The translations under genes were made by a program, and so were the position numbers. DNA of 64,000 bases from Amycolatopsis orientalis DSM 43388. Its GTDB lineage: Bacteria; Actinomycetota; Actinomycetes; Mycobacteriales; Pseudonocardiaceae. The DNA lies in assembly GCF_000411975.1 (NCBI RefSeq), contig NZ_ASXG01000145.1:23579-87578 (forward strand), given 5' to 3'. Every line of letters begins with the position of its first letter. Within the stretch, counting starts at the first letter, position 1. A model generated the notes under the pieces. The model was not told the DNA's origin. It made no database searches and saw nothing but the letters and a program-made list of their open reading frames with translations. Below, one piece after another: positions 48,578-57,513 of the stretch.

Positions 48578-49435
48578 ATGTCCGTTCGCGCCCCGTTGAA
48601 GCCCGGTGTCCAGACCCCGCGCCGTGCCGTCCCCGCCGACATCGCCCGCCCCGAGTACGTGGACCGGCCGGCGCCGAAACGGGACACCGGCAACGGAGTG
48701 CGCACGCCCGAGGTCATCGAGGCGATGCGGGTCGCGTCGAAGATCGCCGCGCAGGCGCTCGAAGAGGGCGGCAAGGCGGTCAAGCCGGGCGCGACCACCG
48801 ACGACATCGACAAGGTCGTGCACGAGTTCCTGCTCGACCACCACGCGTACCCGTCGACGCTCGGCTACCGCGGCTACCCGAAGTCGTGCTGCACCTCGCT
48901 GAACGAGGTGATCTGCCACGGCATCCCGGACTCGACCGTGATCGAGGACGGCGACATCTGCAACATCGACGTGACGGCCTACATCGGCGGCGTGCACGGC
49001 GACACCAACGCGACCTTCCTCGCCGGCGACGTCTCCGAGGAGGTGCGGCTCCTGGTCGAGCGCACCCGCGAGGCGACCGCGCGCGCGATCAAGGCGGTCC
49101 GCCCGGGCCGTCAGCTCAACGTGATCGGCCGCGTGATCGAGGCGTACGCGAAACGGTTCGGCTACGGCGTGGTCCGCGACTTCACCGGCCACGGCGTCGG
49201 CCCGGCCTTCCACACGGCGCCGACGGTGCTGCACTACGAGGAGCCCTCGGTGCAGACGCTGATCGAAGAGGGCATGACCTTCACCATCGAGCCGATGATC
49301 ACGCTGGGAACCATCGAGTACGACCTGTGGGACGACGACTGGACGGTTACCACGAAGGACAAGAAGTGGACCGCCCAGTTCGAACACACCCTGGTGGTGA
49401 CCGCTGACGGCGCGGAGATCCTGACCCTTCCGTAA
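48578..49435 (+). CDS. map: Type I methionine aminopeptidase
   Basis: This cytoplasmic metalloenzyme removes the initiator methionine from nascent proteins. The 285-residue protein has the pita-bread fold with ligands in NIDVTAYIGGVHGDTNATF (two Asp), FTGHGVGPAFH (His), FTIEPMI (Glu) and QFEHTLVV (Glu). The N-terminal extension of about 40 residues (PLKPGVQTPRRAVPADIARP) with a PxxPxxP character is typical of the actinobacterial MapB form. It is in the same neighbourhood as in mycobacteria. Confidence 0.95.
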   Translation: MSVRAPLKPGVQTPRRAVPADIARPEYVDRPAPKRDTGNGVRTPEVIEAMRVASKIAAQALEEGGKAVKPGATTDDIDKVVHEFLLDHHAYPSTLGYRGYPKSCCTSLNEVICHGIPDSTVIEDGDICNIDVTAYIGGVHGDTNATFLAGDVSEEVRLLVERTREATARAIKAVRPGRQLNVIGRVIEAYAKRFGYGVVRDFTGHGVGPAFHTAPTVLHYEEPSVQTLIEEGMTFTIEPMITLGTIEYDLWDDDWTVTTKDKKWTAQFEHTLVVTADGAEILTLP

Positions 49436-49444
49436 GGCTTCGTC

Positions 49445-49484
49445 GTGAGTGCGTAGGCCGGTTAGAACCGGCCTACGCACTCAC
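49445..49484. terminator. Hairpin after map, GTGAGTG type, copy 1
   Basis: There are 19-bp perfect arms (GTGAGTGCGTAGGCCGGTT and complement) around the 2-base loop AG. A diverged second copy with the same GCCGGTT-AG-AACCGGC centre lies 107 bases on. Confidence 0.75.
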
Positions 49485-49590
49485 AAGGACTGACCGGCCA
49501 CCGCAGCAGCCTTTGCCCGCCTTCCGCCGCTTCGCTGTGCCGCTACGCGTCGCAGTGGCGCCCGTGCCGCACCAAGGCAGCGCGCCTGTT

Positions 49591-49636
49591 GTTGTGAGTG
49601 TTTATGCCGGTTAGAACCGGCGTACGCACTCACAAC
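49591..49636. terminator. Hairpin after FadR gene, GTGAGTG type, copy 2
   Basis: There are 22-bp arms with one mismatch and two G:U pairs and the loop AG. The right arm covers the stop codon of the FadR-type gene (49630-49632). It probably terminates that gene. Confidence 0.7.
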
Positions 49637-50304
49637 TCCTCGGCCCGCGCGATCAGCTCGTCGAGGAACCCGGCCGCTTCGGCGGCGGAACGGTCGGCGT
49701 CGCGGGCTTCGATCGCGTCGACCAGTTCCCGGTGCCGGATCATCTCCGCGTGCTCCGGATTGTCCGAAGTGGACGCCACGCTCGCGGTGATGGCCTCCAT
49801 CAGCCCGCGGTACAGCTCCAGCAGCAGGCCGTTGTGCCCGCACCGGACCACGACCAGGTGGAATTCCGCGTCGCTGCGGGCGAAATCGTCGAGGCGGCCC
49901 TCGTCCCAGTCGGTGTCGCGCCGGTTGAGCAGCACGCGCAGCTCGGCCAGGTCCTCCTCGGTGCGCGCGGTGGCGGCCAGCCGGGCGCCTTCGACCTCCA
50001 GCAGCCGCCGTACGTGCAGCACCTCGCGCAGTTCCGTCCCGCACAGGCGGCGGATCGCGCCGGATACCTCGCTGGTCGCGCGCACGTACGTGCCGTCGCC
50101 CTGGCGGACTTCCAGGATCCCGGTGTGCGCCAGCGCCCGCACTGCCTCGCGGACCGTGTTGCGCCCGACGCCCAGCTGCGCGGACAGCTCCGGCTCGGTC
50201 GGGATCCGGTGCCCGATCGGCCATTCTCCGGCGGTGACCGCCTCGCGCAGCTGGTCGATGACCTGGTCGACGAGTCCGGCGCGGCGGGTGGTGGCCAACG
50301 GCAC
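49630..50304 (-). CDS. GntR/FadR family regulator with FCD domain
   Basis: The 224-residue protein has an N-terminal GntR winged helix (about 10-75: GHRIPTEPELSAQLGVGRNT, VREAVRALAHTGIL) and a C-terminal helical FCD ligand domain. The metal-binding residues are within DFARSDAEFHLVVVRCGHNG and ENPEHAEM-like HAEMIRHRELVDAIEARD. FCD regulators sense small carboxylic acids. The gene is divergent from a CynX-type transporter gene 48 bases away, its likely target. Confidence 0.9.
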   Translation of the reverse strand: MPLATTRRAGLVDQVIDQLREAVTAGEWPIGHRIPTEPELSAQLGVGRNTVREAVRALAHTGILEVRQGDGTYVRATSEVSGAIRRLCGTELREVLHVRRLLEVEGARLAATARTEEDLAELRVLLNRRDTDWDEGRLDDFARSDAEFHLVVVRCGHNGLLLELYRGLMEAITASVASTSDNPEHAEMIRHRELVDAIEARDADRSAAEAAGFLDELIARAEEL

Positions 50305-50352
50305 AGCCCGATCCCTTCATCCAATCATCCTACGTATGCGATAGTAGCGCAC

Positions 50353-51624
50353 ATGTCCGCCGATTCCCGAGACTCCGCTGCCGTGTCCACCGCCACCTAT
50401 TCCGACCGGCTCGAGCTCGAGCTGGAAGGCAGCATCGAGGAAGAGGCGCCCGGCCGCCGTCCGGGCGTGGTGGCCGGCGGCGTGCTGCTGGCGATCGCGG
50501 TGGTGCTGACGGCGATGAACCTGCGGCCGGCGATCACCAGCGTCGGCCCGCTGCTCGCGGAAATGCGCGGCACCCTCGGCGCGTCCGCGGTGTGGGCGAG
50601 CATCCTCACGACCCTGCCCGGGCTCTGCTTCGCCGGGGCCGGCTTGGCCGCGCCGGTGCTGTCGCGCCGCCTCGGCATCGGCCCGGCGATCGGCCTCGCG
50701 CTCACGGTGCTGACCGCGGGCCTGGTGGTGCGGGTGCTCGACGGACCGTACGTCGTGCTCGGCGGCACACTCGTGGCCACCGCCGGGATCGCGCTGGTCA
50801 ACGTGCTGATCCCGGTGGTCATCAAGGATTCCTTCCCGGCTCGCGTCGGGCTCATGACCGGCGTCTACACCGCGGCACTGCAGGGCGGTGGCGCGGCGGG
50901 TTCCGCGCTGAGCCCGCCCCTGGAGTCGGCCCTCGGCGGCTGGCGGGCCGCGCTCGGTTCGTGGGGCGTGCTGTCGGCGATCGCGCTAGTCGCGTGGCTG
51001 CTCGCCTCGCGCGGCACCGGCCGCCCGCCGCGTCCGGCCGCGGGTTCCGCTCCCGCCCGGTCGCTCATGCGCAGCCCGCTGGCATGGATCGTCACGATCT
51101 TCTTCGGCCTGCAGTCGTTCATCGCCTACGTCGTGATGGGCTGGCTGCCGCAGGTGTTCATCGACGCGGGCGTCAGCAAGGCCGACGCGGGCCTGCTGCT
51201 CGGCCTGATCTCGGTGATCGCGGTGCCGATCAGCCTGGTGATCCCGCCGATCGCGGCGCGGCAGAAGAGCCAGAGCCCGTGGATCGTCGGCATGGGCGTC
51301 TTCGGTGCGGCCGGCATGCTCGGCCTGGTCATCGCGCCCGGGTTCTCGCCGCTGCTGTGGAGCATCCTGCTCGGCATCGGGATGAGCGTCTTCTCGCTGG
51401 CCTTGACGGTGATCGCGCTGCGCGCCCGCACCGGGGCCGAAACCGCGCGGTTGTCGGGGATGGCGCAGGGCTTCGGGTACCTGCTGGCGGCGGTGGGGCC
51501 GTTCGTGTTCGGCTTGCTGCACGACGCGACGGGCAGCTGGACGGTGTCGTTGATCGTGCTGCTGGCGGTGATGGTGACGCAGATGGTCTTCGGCGCGCTG
51601 TCCGGGCGGCGGCGCTTCGTCTGA
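50353..51624 (+). CDS. MFS transporter, CynX/NimT type
   Basis: The 423-residue inner-membrane transporter has about 12 hydrophobic segments after a charged N-terminal 35 residues. It has LTAMNLRPAITSVGPLLAEM in helix 1, the hallmark of CynX/NimT-family carriers, and RLSGMAQGFGYLLAAVGPFV late in the protein. Family members move cyanate, 2-nitroimidazole or related compounds; the substrate here is unknown. ATG 50353 is the first good start. The divergent FadR gene is the likely regulator; a terminator follows. Confidence 0.87.
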   Translation: MSADSRDSAAVSTATYSDRLELELEGSIEEEAPGRRPGVVAGGVLLAIAVVLTAMNLRPAITSVGPLLAEMRGTLGASAVWASILTTLPGLCFAGAGLAAPVLSRRLGIGPAIGLALTVLTAGLVVRVLDGPYVVLGGTLVATAGIALVNVLIPVVIKDSFPARVGLMTGVYTAALQGGGAAGSALSPPLESALGGWRAALGSWGVLSAIALVAWLLASRGTGRPPRPAAGSAPARSLMRSPLAWIVTIFFGLQSFIAYVVMGWLPQVFIDAGVSKADAGLLLGLISVIAVPISLVIPPIAARQKSQSPWIVGMGVFGAAGMLGLVIAPGFSPLLWSILLGIGMSVFSLALTVIALRARTGAETARLSGMAQGFGYLLAAVGPFVFGLLHDATGSWTVSLIVLLAVMVTQMVFGALSGRRRFV

Positions 51625-51635
51625 CCTGGGGAGAG

Positions 51636-51670
51636 CGGGCGGCCGGTGTTCCACGCCGGTCGCCCGTTTT
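51636..51670 (+). terminator. Terminator of the CynX-type transporter
   Basis: CGGGCGGCCGG (51636-51646) pairs with CCGGTCGCCCG (51656-51666; one G:U), followed by TTTT. Confidence 0.8.
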
Positions 51671-51702
51671 GCGTTTCCGGGTGTGGTCTGCGGCACCTAA
51701 GG

Positions 51703-51730
51703 TTTTACACTTTTGCGTCTAAGTGTTAAA
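51703..51730. promoter_or_regulatory. Imperfect operator upstream of the TetR gene
   Basis: TTTTACACTT and AAGTGTTAAA flank an 8-base spacer (one mismatch), in an AT-rich patch ending 10 bases before the TetR ATG. It is a likely autoregulatory TetR site. Confidence 0.6.
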
Positions 51731-51739
51731 AATGTAGCC

Positions 51740-52312
51740 ATGCCGAAGGTCTCCTCCGCTCAGCTCGTTCTCGACGCCGCCTACCGTTGCTTCTGCCGCA
51801 ACAGCTATCGCCGCACCACGATTTCCGACATCGTCGAAGAGGCGCAGATGTCGCGTCCGACGGTCTACAAGTACGTCGGGAGCAAGGAAGACGCGATAGT
51901 CAAGATCGTCGAGGCCCTTCTGGAGCGGGCCGCGACGTCGGCACGGGCGGCGGCGGACGCCGCGAGCACCCCGGGGGAGAAGGTCCTCGCCGTGCTCACG
52001 GTGAAGCTCGAAGTCGCGATCCGGCTTTGGCAGGACAGTCCGGCGCACGCACAGGAGCTGCTGTCGGCCGCCACCGCTCAAGCGCCCGGCCTGATCGGCT
52101 CCTACACCGACGGCCTGGCCGAACTCCTGGTCTCGGCCCTGGCGGAGGTGGTGCCGGACACCGCGCGGCAGGTCGCCGCCGTCCTGCTCACCTTCACCCG
52201 CGGTCTGGAGGACGACCTGCGCGACGTCGACGCTGTTCGCGCCGAACTCGCGGCCGGCGTCCAGTTGATCACCCGCGGAGCGCTCACCGGCTCCGCGTCT
52301 TCTCCGGTCTGA
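51740..52312 (+). CDS. TetR family regulator
   Basis: The 190-residue protein has a TetR helix-turn-helix at about 5-52 (RRTTISDIVEEAQMSRPTVY, KYVGSKEDAIVKIV) and a helical ligand domain. ATG 51740 fits the family start. The alpha/beta hydrolase gene begins 35 bases after its stop on the same strand, so the two form an operon probably repressed through the upstream imperfect palindrome. Confidence 0.88.
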   Translation: MPKVSSAQLVLDAAYRCFCRNSYRRTTISDIVEEAQMSRPTVYKYVGSKEDAIVKIVEALLERAATSARAAADAASTPGEKVLAVLTVKLEVAIRLWQDSPAHAQELLSAATAQAPGLIGSYTDGLAELLVSALAEVVPDTARQVAAVLLTFTRGLEDDLRDVDAVRAELAAGVQLITRGALTGSASSPV

Positions 52313-52347
52313 CCCCAGCGGGGCGGACCCTGCCGAAAGGAACTCCC

Positions 52348-53310
52348 GTGCACACTGCCCCCGTTTACTACCGCGACCAGCAAGCATGGCGCGATCTCCA
52401 GCAGTTCCTTCCCGAACGGCTGCGGCTGACCGACACGACCGCACCCGAGGAGGACTTCTGGGACTGGCGCGGCCACCGCGTCCACCTCGACCGCTACCGC
52501 AACCCCGACGCGAAGGCCAAGGTCGTCCTCCATCACGGAGTCGGCACCAACGGCCGCCAGATGTCGCTCATCCTCGGCGCCCCGCTCGCCAAGCGCGGCT
52601 TCGAGACCGTCGCCCTCGACAACCTCGGCTACGGCCTCACCCAGGTGAAACCCGGCACCACGCCGTCCTATGAGGATTGGGTCGATCTCGTCGTCGACTT
52701 CCTCGCCTACGAGCAGTCCCGCGACGACCGTCCGATCGTCCTTTATGGACTGAGCGCGGGCGGCATGCTCACCTACCACGTCGCGGCCAAGGCTCCTCGC
52801 GGCACCCTGCGCGGCATCGTCGGCATGACCTTCCTCGACCAGCGCGACCAGCGGGTCCGCGACGAAACCTCCCACGACAAGCTCACCGCACGCGCGGGCG
52901 TCCCGCTGATGGGCTTGCTGGCGAAGACGCCGGCCGCCTCCGCGAAGTACCCGATGAGCCTTGCGTCCAAGATGTCCGCGCTCGCCAACGATCCGGCCGC
53001 GATGAAGGTCTTGATGAAGGACCGCACCTCGGCCGCCAACTGGGTCAGCGTCCGCTTCCTCGACAGCTACGCCAATTACGCGCCCGCGGTCGAACCGCCG
53101 GACTTCGACGCCTGCCCGGTGCTGCTCACCCAGCCCGCCGAGGACCGCTGGACGCCTCATCACCTGAGCGTGCCCGTGCTCTCCCGCATCACCAAGGTCC
53201 CGGTGGACACCGTCCTGCTCGAGAACGCCGGGCATTACCCGCTCGAAGATCCCGGTCTCCAGCAGATGGAAGACGCCATCGCCGATTTCGTCGCCCGGAC
53301 CACCGCCTGA
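52348..53310 (+). CDS. Alpha/beta hydrolase, serine type
   Basis: The 320-residue protein has a serine hydrolase fold: the strand-turn VVLHHGVGTNGRQMSLILGA, the nucleophile elbow LYGLSAGGMLTYH, an Asp candidate in PAEDRWTPHHL, and the His in ENAGHYPLEDPG. It lacks a signal peptide, so it acts in the cytoplasm. GTG 52348 follows AAAGGAA. It is likely controlled by the TetR protein encoded just upstream. Substrate unknown: an ester or lactone is possible. Confidence 0.86.
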   Translation: MHTAPVYYRDQQAWRDLQQFLPERLRLTDTTAPEEDFWDWRGHRVHLDRYRNPDAKAKVVLHHGVGTNGRQMSLILGAPLAKRGFETVALDNLGYGLTQVKPGTTPSYEDWVDLVVDFLAYEQSRDDRPIVLYGLSAGGMLTYHVAAKAPRGTLRGIVGMTFLDQRDQRVRDETSHDKLTARAGVPLMGLLAKTPAASAKYPMSLASKMSALANDPAAMKVLMKDRTSAANWVSVRFLDSYANYAPAVEPPDFDACPVLLTQPAEDRWTPHHLSVPVLSRITKVPVDTVLLENAGHYPLEDPGLQQMEDAIADFVARTTA

Positions 53311-53368
53311 CCCGGCCCGCACCGTCTCCGGCGGGTCTGCCCATTGTGGACACTCTCGCCGGATCTCG

Positions 53369-53644
53369 TCAGCTGCCCGCCAGCGCCGTTTCTTCCCGCA
53401 GCGGTCCGGGAAGCTGCCCGGTCCGCCGCACGTCGTCGAGCGCGGCCACCGCTGCGGCAAGGCATTCCGCGGTCCACTCGGCCGGCTTCGCCCGAAGCTC
53501 TTCCAGCAGCGCTTGCGTCGCGGCCGTGGTCCCGAGTTCGGCCCGGCGCACGGCGAACACCAGCTCGAGCTCGGTGACGTCGCTCCAGCGAGCGGCCAAA
53601 TCTTCCGCCGGCACAACGGTTTCCCCGGCGATCATGTCGGTCAT
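53369..53644 (-). CDS. Small helical protein, unknown function
   Basis: The 91-residue protein is predicted helical (AEDLAARWSDVTELELVFAV, LLEELRAKPAEWTAECLAAA) and ends in a short loop. No family is recognised. ATG 53644 and ATG 53635 are both possible starts. It lies between the hydrolase gene and mtr, separate from both. Confidence 0.55.
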   Translation of the reverse strand: MTDMIAGETVVPAEDLAARWSDVTELELVFAVRRAELGTTAATQALLEELRAKPAEWTAECLAAAVAALDDVRRTGQLPGPLREETALAGS

Positions 53645-53746
53645 GTCAGTCCCCGCACCTCCGCGGGGAACAGTAACAACGCGACGTCCATGTTACCCGA
53701 TTCGGGAGTCGCCACCGGGCGCGAGCAACTCTCGGTATCCCCGGAG

Positions 53747-55141
53747 TCAGTCGAGCGGGAGATTCAGCAGCGCGTTCTCCACCAGTTCCGGCATCGCCGG
53801 GTGGATCCAGTACTGTCCGCGCGCCATCGACCGCGCGTCGAGGCCGAAGCTCATCGCCTGGATCAGCGGCTGGATCACCGTCGACGCCTGCGGCCCGATG
53901 ATGTGCGCGCCCAGCAGCTGCCCGGTCGCCGGGTCGGCGAGCAGCTTCGCGAAACCGGTGGTGTCCTCCATCGCCCAGCCGTAGGCGATGCCCGCGTAGT
54001 CCTGCTTCGAGACCACAAAGGACAGTCCGCGCTCGGTCGCCTGCGCCTCGGTCAGCCCGACCGAGGCCACCTGCGGCGAGGTGAACACCGCGTGCGGCAC
54101 GAACCGGTGGTCGGCCTTGATCCGGTCGTCCGGGTGCAGCAGATTGTGCTGCACCACCCGGGCTTCGTGGTTCGCGACGTGCTTCAGCTCCAGCGGCGAC
54201 GAGATGTCCCCGAGCGCGTAGATGCCTTCGACGGACGTCTCCTGGTAGTCGTCCACCACGACGTGCCCCCGCTCGGTCGTGGCGACGCCGGTGGCGCCCA
54301 CGTCGAGCAGGTCCGAGTTCGGCTTGCGGCCGGTGGCGACCAGGATCAGGTCGGCCTCGACCGTCTCCGCGCCCTGCGGGCCTTCGAGGTCCAGCGCGAC
54401 CCCGCCGTCCGTGCGGCGCGCGCGAACCGTCTTGCGGTCCAGCCGGACGTCGAACCGCTGCGAAGCCAGTTCGGTGAACCGGGCGCTGACGTCCGCGTCC
54501 TCTTGCCGCAGCAGCGCGCCGGAGCGGTTCACCATCGTGACGCCGACCCCGAAGGATGCGAAGACGTGCGCGAACTCCGCCGCGATGTACCCGCCGCCGA
54601 GGATGACGATCCGCTCCGGCAGGTCGTCGAGCCGCATGATCGTGTCGGAGGTGTAGTAGCCGGTCTCGGCCAGGCCCGGTACGTCCGGGATCACCGGGCG
54701 CCCGCCCGCGGCGAGCACGAACTTCTCGGCGGTGACGACCTCGTCCGGACGGCCGTCGGCGAAGCTGACCCGCAGCTCCTTCATGCCGGTGAACCGGCCT
54801 TCGCCGCAGTAGACGTCGACGTTGCGGTTGTCCTCGTGGTGCTCGCGGTACTCCGCGCCGCCCTCGGCGATCGGGTCGATCCGGCCGAAGATCCGGTCGC
54901 GGATGTCCGGCCAGCGCACCGCGGTGAGCTGCTCGTCCACGCCGAGGCGGGAGCTGCCCGCGGGCGTCGCGGCGACGTCGGCGGCGTAGACGAACATCTT
55001 CGTCGGGATGCAGCCGACGTTCAGGCAGGTGCCGCCGAACACGCCCTTCTCGACGATGGCCGTCCGGAGGTCGGCGAACTCCGGTCCGAGGATCGAGTTG
55101 CCCGATCCGGTCCCGATGATCACCAGGTCGTAGTGCGGCAC
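53747..55141 (-). CDS. mtr: Mycothione reductase
   Basis: This enzyme reduces mycothiol disulfide with NADPH and maintains the actinobacterial thiol buffer in the cytoplasm. The 464-residue protein has the FAD motif LVIIGTGSGNS, the redox pair Cys39/Cys44 in GGTCLNVGC, the NADPH motif VILGGGYIAAEFA, GIYALGDISSPLELKHVANH and the catalytic His in WIHPAMPELVENAL. GTGSGNS is the Mtr form rather than glutathione reductase or lipoamide dehydrogenase. In M. tuberculosis mtr lies in the same region as map. The presence of mycothiol supports the actinobacterial origin. Confidence 0.94.
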   Translation of the reverse strand: MPHYDLVIIGTGSGNSILGPEFADLRTAIVEKGVFGGTCLNVGCIPTKMFVYAADVAATPAGSSRLGVDEQLTAVRWPDIRDRIFGRIDPIAEGGAEYREHHEDNRNVDVYCGEGRFTGMKELRVSFADGRPDEVVTAEKFVLAAGGRPVIPDVPGLAETGYYTSDTIMRLDDLPERIVILGGGYIAAEFAHVFASFGVGVTMVNRSGALLRQEDADVSARFTELASQRFDVRLDRKTVRARRTDGGVALDLEGPQGAETVEADLILVATGRKPNSDLLDVGATGVATTERGHVVVDDYQETSVEGIYALGDISSPLELKHVANHEARVVQHNLLHPDDRIKADHRFVPHAVFTSPQVASVGLTEAQATERGLSFVVSKQDYAGIAYGWAMEDTTGFAKLLADPATGQLLGAHIIGPQASTVIQPLIQAMSFGLDARSMARGQYWIHPAMPELVENALLNLPLD

Positions 55142-55209
55142 GGCGGTCCTTCCCGAAGCGGTTTGCTGCCAGCCTAGTCAACCCGGCGCCCCGTCCGGGT
55201 GTTCCCGGA

Positions 55210-56070
55210 TCACTCGCCGGTGGCGGTGAAATGCATCCGGTCGACCGGCGACTTCCACGTCCCGCCCCACTGCCAGCCCACTTCGGCGAACGCGCGCACC
55301 ACCGGGCCGCCGGCGGTGACCATCCCGGGCCGCACGTTCGCGCGGTCGACGTAGGCGGACGCCAGCTCCGGGACCACGAGATCGTCCTTGGTGTAGGGGT
55401 TGCAGAACGGATTGACGTCCACCGCGAGCCCGTACGCATGCGCGGACCAGCTCTTCTGCCCACGCGTCGGACGGCAGACGAACGCGCTGGTGTTGTTGCC
55501 GTCGCCGGTCGGCGGGGCGTCGAGTTCGGCGGCGGAGGTGATGCGCATTTCCTCGATCGGGAACCGCTGGGCGAACAGCTCGCCGAACGCCTTGACGACC
55601 GCTGGGGCGGCGTCCTCGCGGACCAGCAGCTCGCCGGTGTGCGCGCGATGATCGAAGCCCCAGAAGGAAAGCGTGACGTAACGAAGGTCTGCCGAGGACA
55701 CCGGACAGGCGGGCTGCCAGGTGCTGCGCTTGAGCACGGCGTCGGGGACGTCGGCGATCTTCGCGGTGTAGGCCGGGCTGGCCGGCGGTGGAAGGAAGTC
55801 CGGCGTCGGCAGCGAGCGGTTCACCAGTTCGGGTGGGGTCGGCTGGATCTGGCCGAAGCCGTCCGGACGCAGCGGCAGCGGATGAGCACCCACCTGCCAG
55901 GTGACGGCGGGCGCGCTCGTCGCTGTCCGAGTTGCCGGAAGTGTCGGACTGGCCGGCACCGAAGGCGCGTGCAACAGGCTCGGCGGCGGTGCCGCCGGGG
56001 CGCTGGGGGCACATCCGGCCAGCGCAAAGGCGATCATCGCGCTGGTCGTCGCGGCTGCTTTCCGTCGCAT
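55210..56070 (-). CDS. M15-family D-Ala-D-Ala carboxypeptidase lipoprotein
   Basis: The 286-residue protein has a lipoprotein signal (FALAGCAPS, lipidated Cys near 20) and a Pro/Ala/Ser-rich linker to about 60. The M15-type zinc peptidase domain keeps the ligands SAHAYGLAVDVNPFCNP (His and Asp) and VDRMHFTATGE (His). It should trim peptidoglycan stem peptides outside the membrane. ATG 56070 gives the signal. A divergent secreted protease gene lies 172 bases away. Confidence 0.87.
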   Translation of the reverse strand: MRRKAAATTSAMIAFALAGCAPSAPAAPPPSLLHAPSVPASPTLPATRTATSAPAVTWQVGAHPLPLRPDGFGQIQPTPPELVNRSLPTPDFLPPPASPAYTAKIADVPDAVLKRSTWQPACPVSSADLRYVTLSFWGFDHRAHTGELLVREDAAPAVVKAFGELFAQRFPIEEMRITSAAELDAPPTGDGNNTSAFVCRPTRGQKSWSAHAYGLAVDVNPFCNPYTKDDLVVPELASAYVDRANVRPGMVTAGGPVVRAFAEVGWQWGGTWKSPVDRMHFTATGE

Positions 56071-56242
56071 GACTCCAGCTAAGCGGATGCGCCCGGGGCG
56101 GCGAGAGTCCACCCGTTCCAGTGACACCGTTTTGGGCTTGGCCCGTTTAGGGTAATCGCGGCCGTGTGTGCACGCGCCGGAGTCGGCTGATTCCCGAGCG
56201 CGTCCAGGCCGTGCCGTCGTAGTGCCGATGAAGGGAAAGCCC

Positions 56243-57061
56243 ATGCCCGCGAAGTTCCGTCGTCCGGTCCTGCTCGCGGCGGGTTCGCTGCTCGCCGCCG
56301 CGATCGCGGTCCCGGTCGGTTCGGCCTGGGCGTCGACGCCGTCCGAGCCCGGTTCGCACGCGCAGCCGCGGATCGTCGGCGGCAGCGAGGCTTCGCTGGC
56401 CGACCACCCGTACGCCGTGTACCTCACCGACCAGAGCGGCTCGCAGTTCTGCGGCGCGGTGATCGTGAGCCCGTCCGCGGTGGCGACCGCCGCGCACTGC
56501 GCGAAAGCCGTGCCGAAGTCGTCGGTCCGCGTGGTCGCCGGCCGGCAGGACAAGCGGGACAGCGACGGCGTGGAACTCGGCGTCTCGCGGGTCTGGGTGA
56601 ACCCGGACTACAGCGACCCCACGAAGGGCGACGACATCGCGGTCCTCACCGTGCGCGGGCGGCTGCCCTACCGCGCGGCGAAGCTCGCGGACAAGAACGA
56701 CCAGTCGCTGTACGCGGAAGGCACGCAGGCGACCGTGCTCGGCTGGGGACGGCTCTCCGAAGGCGGCGAGCGGTCGGACGTGCTGCGCAGCGCCCAGGTG
56801 CCGCTGGTCAGCGACTCCACCTGCAAATCGGCGTACGACACCTACGACCCGGCGAGCATGGTGTGCGCCGGCTACCCGCAGGGCGGCCAGGACGCCTGCC
56901 AGGGAGACTCCGGCGGCCCGCTCGTCGAGGGCGACACGCTCGTCGGCATCGTCTCCTTCGGCGACGGCTGCGGGAAACCGGGCAAGCCCGGGGTGTACAC
57001 GCGGGTTTCGCAGTTCTCCGACGACATCGCCGCGCAATCCCAGGCGCGGCTGCTCGGCTGA
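56243..57061 (+). CDS. Secreted trypsin-like serine protease (S1)
   Basis: The 272-residue protein has a signal peptide (about 1-31), a short propeptide and IVGGSEASLADHPYAVYL as the mature start. The catalytic His is in VATAAHCAK, the Asp in GDDIAVLTV and the Ser in QGDSGGPLVEG. Two disulfides are likely. Cleavage at the preceding Arg (QPRIVGG) would activate it. ATG 56243 is chosen because AAGGGAAAG precedes it; an in-frame ATG 15 bases earlier also exists. The target is unknown. Confidence 0.92.
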   Translation: MPAKFRRPVLLAAGSLLAAAIAVPVGSAWASTPSEPGSHAQPRIVGGSEASLADHPYAVYLTDQSGSQFCGAVIVSPSAVATAAHCAKAVPKSSVRVVAGRQDKRDSDGVELGVSRVWVNPDYSDPTKGDDIAVLTVRGRLPYRAAKLADKNDQSLYAEGTQATVLGWGRLSEGGERSDVLRSAQVPLVSDSTCKSAYDTYDPASMVCAGYPQGGQDACQGDSGGPLVEGDTLVGIVSFGDGCGKPGKPGVYTRVSQFSDDIAAQSQARLLG

Positions 57062-57081
57062 GCTGTGTTAAGCAAGGCGGC

Positions 57082-57513
57082 GTGACGACTCTGCACCGCG
57101 CCGCCGGGCCCGAACTCGCCGCCGCCGACCTGTACGAGATCCTCCGGCTGCGGTCGGACGTGTTCGTGGTGGAACAAGACTGCGTGTACGCCGACATCGA
57201 CGGGCTCGACCTGCTTCCGGAGACGGAGCATTTCTGGCTCACTTCCGGCGCCGACGTCGTCGCGTGCTTGCGTGTCCTCGCCGAGCCGGGCGGCGGCAGG
57301 CGGATCGGCCGGGTCGTGACGGCGAAATCGGCGCGCGGGCAGGGGTTGGCGGCGCAGCTGATGGCCGCGGCGCTCGACGGAGCGTCGGGGGAGTTCGTGC
57401 TGGACGCGCAGACTTATGCGCAGCAGCTTTACGCGCGGTTCGGGTTCGTCGCCGAGGGCGAGGAGTTCCTGGAGGACGGAATCCCGCACATCACCATGCG
57501 CCGCCCGGCTTAG
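57082..57513 (+). CDS. ElaA-type GNAT acetyltransferase
   Basis: The 143-residue small GNAT enzyme has the ElaA-like N-terminal segment YEILRLRSDVFVVEQDCVYA and DGLDLLPETEHFWL. The acetyl-CoA loop is GRVVTAKSARGQGLAAQLM and the end is ARFGFVAEGEEFLEDGIPH. ElaA homologues are poorly characterised. GTG 57082 lies 20 bases after the protease stop; AAGG precedes it. The 3' end overlaps the convergent BioF-like gene by 4 bases. Confidence 0.85.
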   Translation: MTTLHRAAGPELAAADLYEILRLRSDVFVVEQDCVYADIDGLDLLPETEHFWLTSGADVVACLRVLAEPGGGRRIGRVVTAKSARGQGLAAQLMAAALDGASGEFVLDAQTYAQQLYARFGFVAEGEEFLEDGIPHITMRRPA

